In this document: one piece after another, positions 45,801 to 55,442 of the stretch
Layout: every line of letters starts with the position of its first letter
Position numbering within the stretch: position 1 is the first letter of the stretch
Assembly: GCF_023101765.2 (NCBI RefSeq)
Contig: NC_064217.1
Span: 3,596,001 to 3,660,000 of the forward strand
Direction of reading: 5' to 3'
From: Spodoptera frugiperda
Taxonomy: Eukaryota > Arthropoda > Insecta > Lepidoptera > Noctuidae
DNA: 64,000 nucleotides
Made by a program: the position numbers and the translations under genes
Notes under the pieces: generated by a model
The model's input: only the letters and a program-made list of their open reading frames with translations
Told to the model about the DNA's origin: nothing
The model's database searches: none

Positions 45801-48800
45801 AGAATACAATATACAATACATATATACACATAATGGAGAAAGTTTCCTCAATTGACTTGAGTCTGCCAATCCTTAATTATATGCTCGCGGACTTTAAATT
45901 TAAAGGAACTGCGATTTTTTGCCACTCTGATCTCCTTGGGGAGCGCATTCCACAGAAGAACAGATTGAATGAAAAAAGAAGAGTGTAGGAAGTATGTACT
46001 TAGATCCCGTAAAACCCAATTAAAAAGTTTTATGACAAACATATTTTGGCATACCGGCCCAAGACAATTACTAAAATCTTTATATTTACGGCCCAGCGAA
46101 AGCCCAGCGACCTAAAATTATGACATGACTAGCTGGCCCGGCAAACTTCGTACCGCCTCAAACATTTTGTTCTCATCTTCCCCTTTTCCAAAATTTGCCA
46201 AATCGGTCCAGCTGTACTCGAGTTTTACCGAGACTAACGTACAGAAATATTATTTTTATATATATAGATCATAATATTTTCTTATATTGAAATTGTAACC
46301 CTTTTAATAAACATTTTGATAGAACGTAGCAGTCACCTGGTACGTCGAATTCAGGCAGTACCCGGATCCCCCTGTCTTGTGCGTATTTTATGATCTTGTT
46401 GATGTTGGCCTTCGTGTAGATCATCGAGGGATCGTATGCACCTTGTTCACTGTAAACAGTGGTGTTGCGATTTGTGATCATTATGCTTGTGCAAGTACCC
46501 CTAAGTATATTTTAAATTAACTAAAAAACACGGTTTACTCACGTACATTTAAGCTAAAAAGCTAAATGGAGAAAAGCTTTACTTTAAAGAGTCCCTATAT
46601 GACTCGAAACTAAGTCATATAGGGACCAGCGTGCGTAGACGCGGCGACGTCGCGCTACCTACAGTAGGCTTACCTCAGTACGTGAATAAACCACGATAGT
46701 TATTACAAAAATAAGTACATTTTTCTATTAATCATCTACGACCAAGTTCGTACCTTAGCTGCGGGAATCTCTCGCTCTGATAAGGAAAGCTCTGATCGTC
46801 TACAATGTGCCAGTGCAGAACATTCATCTTGTTCATTTCCATAGCGTCCAAGGTCTTGAGTATGTTGGCGACACTGAGGTAATGCCTCGATGTATCGATC
46901 AGCAGCCCTCGATACGTGTATCTCGGGAAGTCCACGATTTGTGTCGAGTTGATAAGAACATCCTGTAACAAGCAAGTAGCTCATCAAACCGACTCCTGTA
47001 CCCTTAGTACGAGTTTGTTTTACGTTTAAAATAATCGAAACAAGAGCGCTCTGATTGGTTGGTTTATTTGAGCCGGCCAATCGGAGCGCTCTCGTTTCGA
47101 TTACTTTAAACGTAAAGCAAACTCATACTAAGGGTACTATTTGCTTTAAGTACAATTTTTAAGTAAAAGTCAACATCGCTAAGGACGCGATTTTGAATGT
47201 CAAATAAAATGAACAGAGATGTCTGTCTGTGAATCCTTTAGTGCTAAGAAGAAGGTATGTGCTCGGTCTAAAATTAGAGTTACTGTCCACGACGTGTCAT
47301 ATGACGGATGCATGCATTCAAAGGCCGGAGTCCTCGAGAGGCTCGATTTAGAAGATCCGATACTATTGGTCTGATGATGGCAGCCTAAGATGCAGTTTTT
47401 TTTTTTAGTGAAGTAAGAGGACCATTCTTCTTAGTCTTTCCCACATTTGGGACAAAATGTGAGTATCGTGTTATCGTGGAAATAAACTTACTTTATACCC
47501 GTTAGACAAATAGAACAGTTGTGCGAAGGTTTCCATGCCCCTCAGTATGCCCCATATGGAGTCACTGGTCAGCGACGATACTGCAGAAACGTTGAGACTA
47601 TCTGGAACATAATTTTTTTAATGTAATTTTTATTCCTTGAAAATGAAGAGTAACAGTCATTATTAACAAGATTTGTTTTCCATGGATAAAAGTAAAAGTG
47701 CGTTGTGAACTGAGCCATGTCAAGACATGCGCACGCGGCGCGCTTCACGGCACGGCCAATAATTAATATTAAACTAGACTGACTAAATATTGTCTTATGG
47801 CCCAAATTAATAGCCGATCTCTCGGATTGAGATCGACTTTCGATATTACTTGTATGGTTTCCATCAAAATTCGATACCGATTTAAAACTAGCTAACCCAG
47901 CGAACTCCGTTTCGCCACCAATGATTTTCTCCGTTTCCCTGATTTTCTCTTGATTTTTTCCTGAATTTTCTCACGGAGTTCGAGACCTTTCCGACGAATG
48001 CAAAACCGTGGAAATCGGTTCGTGCGTTTGGGATTTATAGTGTCAGGAAGGAAAACCTGACTTATTTTTTATATTATAGATTATCAAATTCTCGTAATAA
48101 CCGAATCAACTAGTTAAGAGACAACCGAGTTATCTCTGCTAATGTAATGGTGTACCTATGATGGATACTTACATTTCTCATCCATATCCATGTGCGGGTA
48201 GGCCTCGCATGGTCTGCTGAGGTTTATCTGCAGTTCTTCTAGCGTACCTAGGAAGTCGGGATTTGTATCCACTTGCCGAGGTTCTGCATTCTTCCATGTT
48301 TTCTTGGAATGTCTCCACACTATGTGGTGTGTGCTCCTAAGCACTGCGGTGTATCGCTCTATAGCATTTTTTAATATTTCACACGATTTTCCTGTCTCCT
48401 GTTGAAAGTAATAAATAAAAGTTTATCGTTTACTAAATGTTGGCCTGGCCTAGGACGACATTGTTACTTTTTGCAACACGCTGATGATTTCGTCTTACTT
48501 GTACACTCTTTGCCATTATACTTCATATGATCTTTGGGGATGCAAACGGCCCTTGACCAAAAATAAATAAATATTATTGCGAACGTCCATCTCGATATTA
48601 AATGTATTTTTAAAAGAGGATGTAAAAGAGAAACTGTGCATTTATAGGTCAATGGATGTTCGTTAGACGTGGTTGACAACTTTACCTAAATACTTAAAAT
48701 AGGGCTTTGTTTAGACTTTAGATGTTTGAATTGATTGGCGGCGTAAAGCTTTCCGGAAAAATATTACCTAAATGTTTTTACGATGCTAGCTGGTTAGGTG

Positions 48801-50692
48801 GGTTAGGAGTACAACGTACGTATCTTAGATGTCTTTACATAGCTTTCTTTTTTGTAGGAGGAAAATCATCCAATGACTTCTCCCACCTTTGGTGACGCGA
48901 GAGTGTCAGACTCTTACTGACCAAAACCACCACGTTTCCATTCCTACTTAGATCCGGAGAGATAGTGCATACAAATTACGTTCTTAATTCAAAGTTATGT
49001 GTCTGATACATAGAGGCTTTCCAGTCATTGTGAAATAAGTCCTAAATATATCGTAAAAAGGTTTAATACATAATAATCTTGATTAAATATCATCTGTGCT
49101 GAAAACTCTATATTTGGATGTCATCATGTCATTCTAGTATTATAATAGTGGTCTATGATGTCATTCGTATGACAACCAATAAACATCGTCCGTATTTCTT
49201 CAATAATGTAAGAATTATTAATTTAGGTATCGATGTTTTCCTTCACCGTATGTCAATAGTGTGTAAAGAAACTTTGAAAGTAAGTTTAAGTTTGAAAACC
49301 TCGCATGGTGCGATATTGACCGGCACCTTCATGGTAGAGGAGCGGCGCCAAAACCTCCAGCCTACCACAATACTTTAGTTCACACAAGTTTAGCTGTAAG
49401 AGCTCCAAAAACTATACGGCCCTAGGTATAATTGTATAGCTTGTCTATTTAAAAATAGGAGTTATAATTCAATCGCTATTATATAGATTAGATAACTCTT
49501 TAACTTGTCAAAACTTTGTTTTCGGATAGAAAGCCTTAACGACTATTTTAGTTTTTTACAGTAATGACTAAAAATTTGCTTTAGTTTCATCTATTTACAA
49601 TTTGAGCCCAAGCAGGCAAGCATGATGAAGAAGTATACGTCTCCTTTCAAAATTCAATAGATTTGACATTTGATTAGGTAAATAAGGGAAAAGTGTATCA
49701 CATTTACAAAAGCGACTGATTAATGGACATCAAGTCGCCAATCTTCACTAGTTCTATTACTACTACTAGTAATCAAGGACGGTTCGTTAACGGCGTAAAT
49801 TACGAGAAAAACTTTAATGAAGATTCATTTAGTTTTGACAATGACTTTAATGAAATATGTACACAAGGTAGGTACTAAATATTATTATATTTTCTACTAT
49901 GTACATCTTTTACATAGCTATAAATAATATGTTTATTTATAATAACTTTCTATGTTTTTTTTGATAAGCCATTATCTATTATTTGTATAAAACACATTTA
50001 CGCACCTATTTTCTTATAAATATTACACAGATACCCAATATTGATCGTAAAATTATCAGTCGTCTAATTAAAAAAAATAGAAAATCGAGCCGTGACGTCG
50101 CATTGGTCGATCTATCTTAAATGTACAAAGATATTATTATATACTTGAACTGCATTCTTGTGTACCTATGTAGTTCAGCTAGAAAATACTAGTTCGATAC
50201 GTAGCCACTTAATTTGATCCCCAATTCAGTCTTGGAATTAACTTACCTATCTAACACGATTAAACATAAAAACGATAGGACACTCGAGACGAATTATTAT
50301 TTCTGTCGATATGAAAGTACAATGACCAGCGGGTTGCTTCTTACAGCAGTGGCAGTAGGTATGATAAAATCAATACTTTGAACAATGTAAAGTTCCGATT
50401 TAGATTTACGAGTTTAAATGAATTGGTATCACTTAATTTAGTACAATAATATTGTAAAATAGATTTCGGGCCACATTTCGATACATAAAGAGTTATATTT
50501 CATTTCATAACTTACCGTAAATTTAAATACTGAAGGCGATAGTTTAAAATAAGTCTGTTCTTTTATCTGCTGTTGCGGCTTTGGCCACACTTCCCCTTTC
50601 GTCGGTGGGTATCTTGGACCGGGATTAACGATAATAAAACTGTCCACCAAAAATATACAAACTACATTAAAAATAAAAATCAGCCGGAACAT
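42838..50692 (-). CDS. GH20 beta-N-acetylhexosaminidase (HEXA/HEXB-like), gene B
   Basis: Ten minus-strand exons: 50516-50692, 48173-48398, 47492-47601, 46754-46962, 46337-46449, 44979-45180, 44531-44660, 44361-44444, 43735-43937 and 42838-43012, one frame of 542 aa. Exon phases are identical to gene A. It starts with a typical cleavable signal peptide (MFRLIFIFNVVCIFLVDSF), unlike the longer anchor of gene A. The catalytic pair is D339-E340 in HLGGDEVALNCW. Other conserved blocks are MNVLHWHIVDDQSFP, VLPEFDVPGH, GGEACMWGE and MNRRGVRAQPPNGPG. It probably cleaves terminal HexNAc in lysosome or lumen. Part of exon 4 is identical in DNA to gene A for 166 bp, while introns differ widely, so this is a tandem duplicate probably touched by gene conversion. 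Confidence 0.9.
43120..43500 (-). mobile_element. RTE-type LINE 3' fragment in hexosaminidase B intron 9
   Basis: Plus-strand text GAGACGTCCACTGTTGAACA, AAAGGCCTCCCCCTTAGTCC and ATCGTCGGTCCACCTAGTGG is the reversed 3' part of an abundant lepidopteran RT element. Minus-strand frames give LRVAQSNGA and FTKKQRVRDIALNI, matching the region after the RT domain (human-readable family pattern: RRRTKVTDIAQ), with frameshifts. An ATC microsatellite sits at its end (43122-43137). Confidence 0.65.
45655..46090 (-). mobile_element. LINE 3' end (Jockey/CR1-like) in hexosaminidase B intron 5
   Basis: A minus-strand ORF, 45848-46042, contains SFFIQSVLLWNALPKEIRVA then SFKFKVREHI, the usual C-terminal tail of Jockey/CR1-like RT proteins. 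The 5' part is lost. Confidence 0.65.
46129..46268 (-). mobile_element. Small Helitron-like element, second family
   Basis: On the minus strand it starts TCTATATATATAAAAATAA after A and ends TGCCGGGCCAGCTAG before T. This fits Helitron TC...CTAG ends with insertion between A and T. The sequence is unrelated inside to the TCTATAATAT family. No coding capacity. Confidence 0.55.
46591..46626. repeat. Perfect 14-bp hairpin
   Basis: GTCCCTATATGACT, loop CGAAACTA, AGTCATATAGGGAC. In hexosaminidase B intron 4. Function unknown; it may be the centre of a small palindromic element. Confidence 0.7.
46998..47136. mobile_element. Palindromic MITE, copy 2 (hexosaminidase B intron 3)
   Basis: GTACCCTTAGTACGAGTTTG at the left, CAAACTCATACTAAGGGTAC at the right, with GAGCGCTCTGATTGG facing CCAATCGGAGCGCTC inside. 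The paralogous intron of gene A lacks it: both introns share TAGCTCATC before it and TTTGCTTTAAG after it. It therefore inserted after the gene duplication. Confidence 0.8.
47888..48080 (-). mobile_element. Non-autonomous Helitron-like element, copy 3
   Basis: Read on the minus strand: TCTATAATATAAAAAATAAG after A, ending GGGTTAGCTAG before T, with a GCGAAACGGAGTTCGC hairpin near the end. Same family as 18749-18952 and 27115-27290. In hexosaminidase B intron 2. Confidence 0.7.
48848..48960 (+). repeat. Moth repeat copy in hexosaminidase B intron 1
   Basis: GAGGAAAATCATCCAATGAC, CTTCTCCCACCTTTGGTGAC and GAGTGTCAGACTCTTACTGA. Same family as 35825-36000 but cut short at the right. Confidence 0.5.
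49723..49867 (+). other. Possible small plus-strand coding exon
   Basis: ATG at 49723 opens a 48-codon stretch (MDIKSPIFTSSITTTSNQGR to FSFDNDFNEICTQ) that ends at a good donor, ACACAAG-GTAGGT. Codon use looks less random than its surroundings. It lies antisense in hexosaminidase B intron 1. I found no second exon and no homologue, so this may be chance. The rest of that intron (48961-50515) shows nothing else. Confidence 0.25.
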
Positions 50693-51522
50693 TTTCGCGG
50701 CAAAATATACACAAACCGTACGACTCGACTGACAGTCCGGAGTGTACTGTTATTTTTATAGTGCTTTATTTGTCATTTTATTACCATAGATTGATAAGGT
50801 TTTAAATAATTAAATAGTAATTTTAAATTATTAATGTCTTGATAATTATTACTTATGATTTCTCATTATATTCTGAATATAGTCCTAAAATGTTACCCTA
50901 TCTATAAATTTTAATTAATGAAAATATTATTTAAAAACCATATTTCCTTTTGTTTTATAAGTAGATTAAGTACTTTTGCGATGTCCTAAAATACATAAAA
51001 GTTAGTAAGGAACATAATATTATAATAAAATTGTAGATCACACTGTACACTATAAACGCATGAAAGTGATTTGATTTGATAAATAAATAAAGTCCAAAAG
51101 ATAATAATCACGGTGACTTTATTTGTTGTAGGGGTAGGTAGTAAATACACCAATATTACTTAATCTGCAAGGCAAGGATGTGAAATAAAATTCTATATTT
51201 ATTTATTTAACACCTCCTTTTACCTATCTAAATTACTTGATATAAGACATAAACATTAAAAATAAATATTTCAATATTTTTGTTACACTTTTCATTACAT
51301 AGTAGATTAAAAGTAGATATAAATAACTTAAATAAAATCGGTTTTCAACTTAAAAGCACTTTAGCTCTAGTCACACTTTACTATAAATAAAAATTGAAAT
51401 GTCAAAAAGTCTTTGTCATTTGTCATTCACAACTGTCATAACAGCGCAGCGCGGTAAAAAAGATATTGTTATTGTAAACATTCAATTTCAAGATAATGTT
51501 TTAAATTATATACATTTTCAAA
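50693..51522. promoter_or_regulatory. Divergent spacer between hexosaminidase B and REV1
   Basis: An 830-bp A+T-rich region between two start codons that point apart. It must contain both promoters. No specific element was recognised. Confidence 0.35.
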
Positions 51523-54297
51523 ATGAGACGTGGAGATGAAAAGTTCCCAGATAATGGCTTCGAAGCCTGGGGTGGTTATATGCATGCTAAAATTGCCAAA
51601 TTGGAAGAACAGTTTAGTGCAAGAGCTGGAACAGAGGATATCATAACTAACATTTTTAATGGCGTGAGTATTTATGTAAATGGATTTACTATTCCTTCTG
51701 CAGATGAATTAAAAGTTTTGATGACCAAGCATGGAGGTATTTACCACACTTACCAAAGAAGTGACGATTATATCATTGCTTCAAACTTACCTGATACTAA
51801 GGTAAAAAATATGTCTCTCGTTAAAGTTGTGAAACCTGAATGGATTACTGACAGTATAGCCTCCAACCGCTTGCTAGATTACAGAGACTATTTACTTTAT
51901 AAAAACTCCAGAACTCAAAGACAGCTGAACTTTAAAAAAGTTCTAAAAAATGATAATTCTTCTCTTAGTGAAACAAAGAATTTTAATTGTGAGGCTGGAA
52001 GTCTATTTCCAAATGAAATACAAAATACATTATTGGGAGAAAATAATTTAGGCGACATAACAATGCATAAAAATGAAACAGAATCTAAACCGATTCCAAA
52101 TGATCCTTTACCGTCTACATCCAATACGGTTCTGTTAGAAAAAAGTAAAGAAAATAACATTAGTGTGGACTTAAATCAACATAAGCCCAGTACAGTGGCT
52201 AAAACAGCAGCAGACCCAAATTTCATTTCAGAATTTTACAATAATTCAAGACTACATCACATCTCACAATTAGGGGCATGTTTTAAACAACATGTTAATG
52301 ATTTAAGAGAAAATAGTAACTTCTTATTTCCTGCTAGAGAGGATTTAAAAAAATCTATTTTAGCTAAATATGATTATAACAATTTCTCTCAGTTAAAATT
52401 CGAGAAAAATAAAGTGATCATGCACATTGATATGGATTGTTTCTTTGTTTCTGTTGGTCTACGAAACAGACCTGACCTTCGTGGGAAACCCATTGCTGTA
52501 ACTCACTCTAAAGGTGGGCAAGGAAGACCTAAACGGCCAGGTGTTGACAGAAGCACAGAATTTGGTCTGTACAAACAGAAACAAATGAAAAAGCTTGGCA
52601 TAGCAACTGGAAAGCCAGAAGATGAGATTGTATTTGAGACCAGGGTGGATAACATTACTGATGAGGATGATAAGTATGGTTCCATGAGTGAAATAGCCTC
52701 TTGTTCCTATGAAGCTCGAGCTAAAGGCATTAAAAATGGCATGTTTATGGGTGCAGCCCTGCGATTGTGTCCAAATTTGGAAACTATACCCTATGATTTT
52801 GATGGATACAAAGAAGTTGCTTATACTTTGTACAATACTATTGCACAGTATACTTTAGATATAGAAGCTGTGTCCTGTGATGAGATGTATGTGGATTGCA
52901 CTGAGTTACTAGCAGATATGAATGTAAATGTGCAAAGTTTTGCTTCAATGCTGAGGGAGGAAATTAAACGTAAGACAGGATGTCCATGTTCCACTGGATT
53001 TGGAGGTAATAGGTTACAAGCCAGACTGGCTACTAAGAAAGCAAAACCAGATGGTCAGTTCTTTCTCACAGAGGATCTGGTTGAAGATTTTATATTTGAA
53101 ATCAAACTAAGTGATTTACCTGGTGTTGGTAGACAGACCGCACAGAAATTGGAATCATTAGGCCATGTGACATGTGGTTCACTTCAAACTTTAACATTAG
53201 CTACACTCAAATGCCAGCTAGGAATTAAGACTGGTGCTCAATTATTTGACCAATGTCGTGGACGGGATCCAACTCCTTTAACTTTCCACACTGTAAGGAA
53301 ATCAGTCTCTGCAGAAGTAAACTATGGAATAAGATTTGAAAATGAAAATCAGTGTATAGAATTTTTAAAACAATTGTCAGCAGAAGTGCACTCTAGAATG
53401 CAGCAATTTAAAGTTATAGGAAAATGTATAACCCTGAAATTGATGGTTAGAGATGAAGAAGCCCCTGTAGAAACTGCCAAGTTCATGGGACATGGTTTTT
53501 GCAATGTTATTAATAAATCAACTTCATTGAGCACTGCAACAAACGATGTTGAGATTATAACTAGAGAAGTCATCTCAATTTGCAAGAAACAAAATATAGA
53601 TCCTAAGGAAATGAGGGGTATTGGAATACAAGTCACAAAGCTTGAACTTATTAATAGTAAACCATCAAAGGGATCGATAAGCAAGTTTTTGACAAATAAT
53701 AAAGTTGTCAAAAAAGAAACTGAGGTGAAATCGGAACTAAATACTGATTCCAAAATGTTCGAGGTTGCAGAATCCATCAAAAAACCGGTAACCAATGAAT
53801 CTTACGGTTCTACTTCGCCTAAGAAATCACCAGTTGCTAAAAGAAGGGGTCGGCCGCCAAAAAGCATGAAAACTCAGCTATCCTCTACAAAAAATGCTAT
53901 GAGCAAATTCCTTCAAGGCCAAAATGTGACAAGAGACTTGCCATATAAAGACCCGATGATAAGAGATGTTCCCAAAGAAGTACCACACAATATAGAACAG
54001 CCTAGACCTAAAGGCTTGATAGGACTACCTTGGGACAAAGTTAGGGAACTGCTAAGAGCATGGCTTGAGAGTGGACAGAGCCCACTTCAATGTGATGTTG
54101 ATATGATTGTTGCTTATTTACAGGAAATGGTAGTTAACAAGAATACAGAAAAGCTATTTGTTTTAATGAATTTTCTAAGAAGAATGACCAAAGAAATTGG
54201 ACGCAATGATTGGCTAAAAGTATATGATCATGTAACAGAACAAGTACAAAATGCTATGATAGCTGTTTATGGTAAAAGATTGTTTATATCAGATTAA
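51523..54297 (+). CDS. Rev1: REV1 Y-family DNA polymerase (deoxycytidyl transferase)
   Basis: A 924-residue single-exon gene. REV1 inserts dCMP opposite damaged bases and scaffolds other translesion polymerases in the nucleus. Seen in order: the NGFEAWGGYMHAKIAKLEEQ N-terminus typical of REV1; a BRCT domain (about 40-125, ending VVKPEWITDSI); the palm with HIDMDCFFVSVGLR (about 300) and VSCDEMYVD (about 450), which hold the catalytic acids; SCSYEARAKGIKNGM fingers; DLPGVGRQTAQKLESLG thumb; little finger; and the C-terminal polymerase-binding domain (about 830-924: VRELLRAWLESGQSPLQC, LFVLMNFLRRM). An AT-hook-like KRRGRPPKSMK lies near 773. I see no clear ubiquitin-binding motif. AATAAA follows the stop within 10 bp. 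Confidence 0.95.
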   Translation: MRRGDEKFPDNGFEAWGGYMHAKIAKLEEQFSARAGTEDIITNIFNGVSIYVNGFTIPSADELKVLMTKHGGIYHTYQRSDDYIIASNLPDTKVKNMSLVKVVKPEWITDSIASNRLLDYRDYLLYKNSRTQRQLNFKKVLKNDNSSLSETKNFNCEAGSLFPNEIQNTLLGENNLGDITMHKNETESKPIPNDPLPSTSNTVLLEKSKENNISVDLNQHKPSTVAKTAADPNFISEFYNNSRLHHISQLGACFKQHVNDLRENSNFLFPAREDLKKSILAKYDYNNFSQLKFEKNKVIMHIDMDCFFVSVGLRNRPDLRGKPIAVTHSKGGQGRPKRPGVDRSTEFGLYKQKQMKKLGIATGKPEDEIVFETRVDNITDEDDKYGSMSEIASCSYEARAKGIKNGMFMGAALRLCPNLETIPYDFDGYKEVAYTLYNTIAQYTLDIEAVSCDEMYVDCTELLADMNVNVQSFASMLREEIKRKTGCPCSTGFGGNRLQARLATKKAKPDGQFFLTEDLVEDFIFEIKLSDLPGVGRQTAQKLESLGHVTCGSLQTLTLATLKCQLGIKTGAQLFDQCRGRDPTPLTFHTVRKSVSAEVNYGIRFENENQCIEFLKQLSAEVHSRMQQFKVIGKCITLKLMVRDEEAPVETAKFMGHGFCNVINKSTSLSTATNDVEIITREVISICKKQNIDPKEMRGIGIQVTKLELINSKPSKGSISKFLTNNKVVKKETEVKSELNTDSKMFEVAESIKKPVTNESYGSTSPKKSPVAKRRGRPPKSMKTQLSSTKNAMSKFLQGQNVTRDLPYKDPMIRDVPKEVPHNIEQPRPKGLIGLPWDKVRELLRAWLESGQSPLQCDVDMIVAYLQEMVVNKNTEKLFVLMNFLRRMTKEIGRNDWLKVYDHVTEQVQNAMIAVYGKRLFISD

Positions 54298-55442
54298 TTA
54301 AATAAACTGTAATATTTAAAAAAAGGTGCTGTGATAACTATTAAGAAATAAAACCAAGATTTTCATACAATTATTCAATTTATTTTTCATTTTGATACTA
54401 TTTTCTAGGTCCTATAAAAAGAAAAATAAAAATATGTTACTACATTGTAATTTTGCGTCAAAACAGATTATCACGGTTCTGTAAACTGAGGGCCAGTGCT
54501 AGAATTGACTTATGCATTATATTGTTTAAAATTTGGCAGCTACAGAATTAAAAATATTTCTAAATTGAATTAAGAGTCGTAAGGTTAAAAATATTATACA
54601 ATATTCATTTTAGATAAAATGCTTAGGATACCTACAAGACACAATAGGTATACATCATAATTCGAAATGGCAGTTAGTATCACTTAATGTTAATAAGCAC
54701 GTTTACAACACCTAATAATATTTCAAAGATAGATGCTGTGTAAGTTGAGAACCATTACGTACAGTAGTAATATGCAAAAATAAGGTTTCGTAATAAATAG
54801 TTTAATCTCAGATTCTGTAATCTAAAATTTACTATCACAGTTGCTTATTGCAAACAAAAAATGTAGATTTTCTAGATAATATAATCATGCACAATTTACT
54901 CAATAATTTAGTAATAAAATATAAACCATGATTCAGAGTCTTCCTAAGAATTTCAGTTGTATGATAAATTGTATCATTAAAAATATAATTCTGTAAATAA
55001 AAATATTCCATTTTAAGCTCAAAGCTTGCGATAATCCTTAAAAACTAAATGCTTTGTGACAACCGTTGACATTTCCTATTATTATAATACTTGCGATATT
55101 ACTTCTAAAATAATCCACTTGGAGACAACAGAAACGATTTCTTACAAAAAAAAAAAATAACTAAAATCCACATCCGTACATCAAAATGTTAGTAGACGAA
55201 CAGTAGAACGAAATTATATGAAATGGCATTTCTAGGCAAAAAGTTCGTATGTCAGTTGCACCTCTAGTTTGAAATATTGTACTGCCATGTGTTACGCTTA
55301 ACAAAATTTAAGATTTATTGACACGATTAAGGAAAGACTGGCCTTTTATCAGTCTTTATTCCTCAAAGAGGTAATTATATGTGTTTTATTTAAGTAGGGT
55401 AGTGTTATAGAAATGCAGCCGACATTGTTTTGTTCCGCCGTC
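54298..55442. other. Convergent 3' region of REV1 and TBCEL
   Basis: A+T-rich, no coding signal. It holds the short REV1 3'UTR (AATAAA at about 54300 and 54346) and, on the minus strand, the TBCEL 3'UTR. Confidence 0.4.

Noticed and set aside
53349..53795. 148-codon minus-strand ORF
   Set aside because: Antisense to REV1 coding sequence; no domain.
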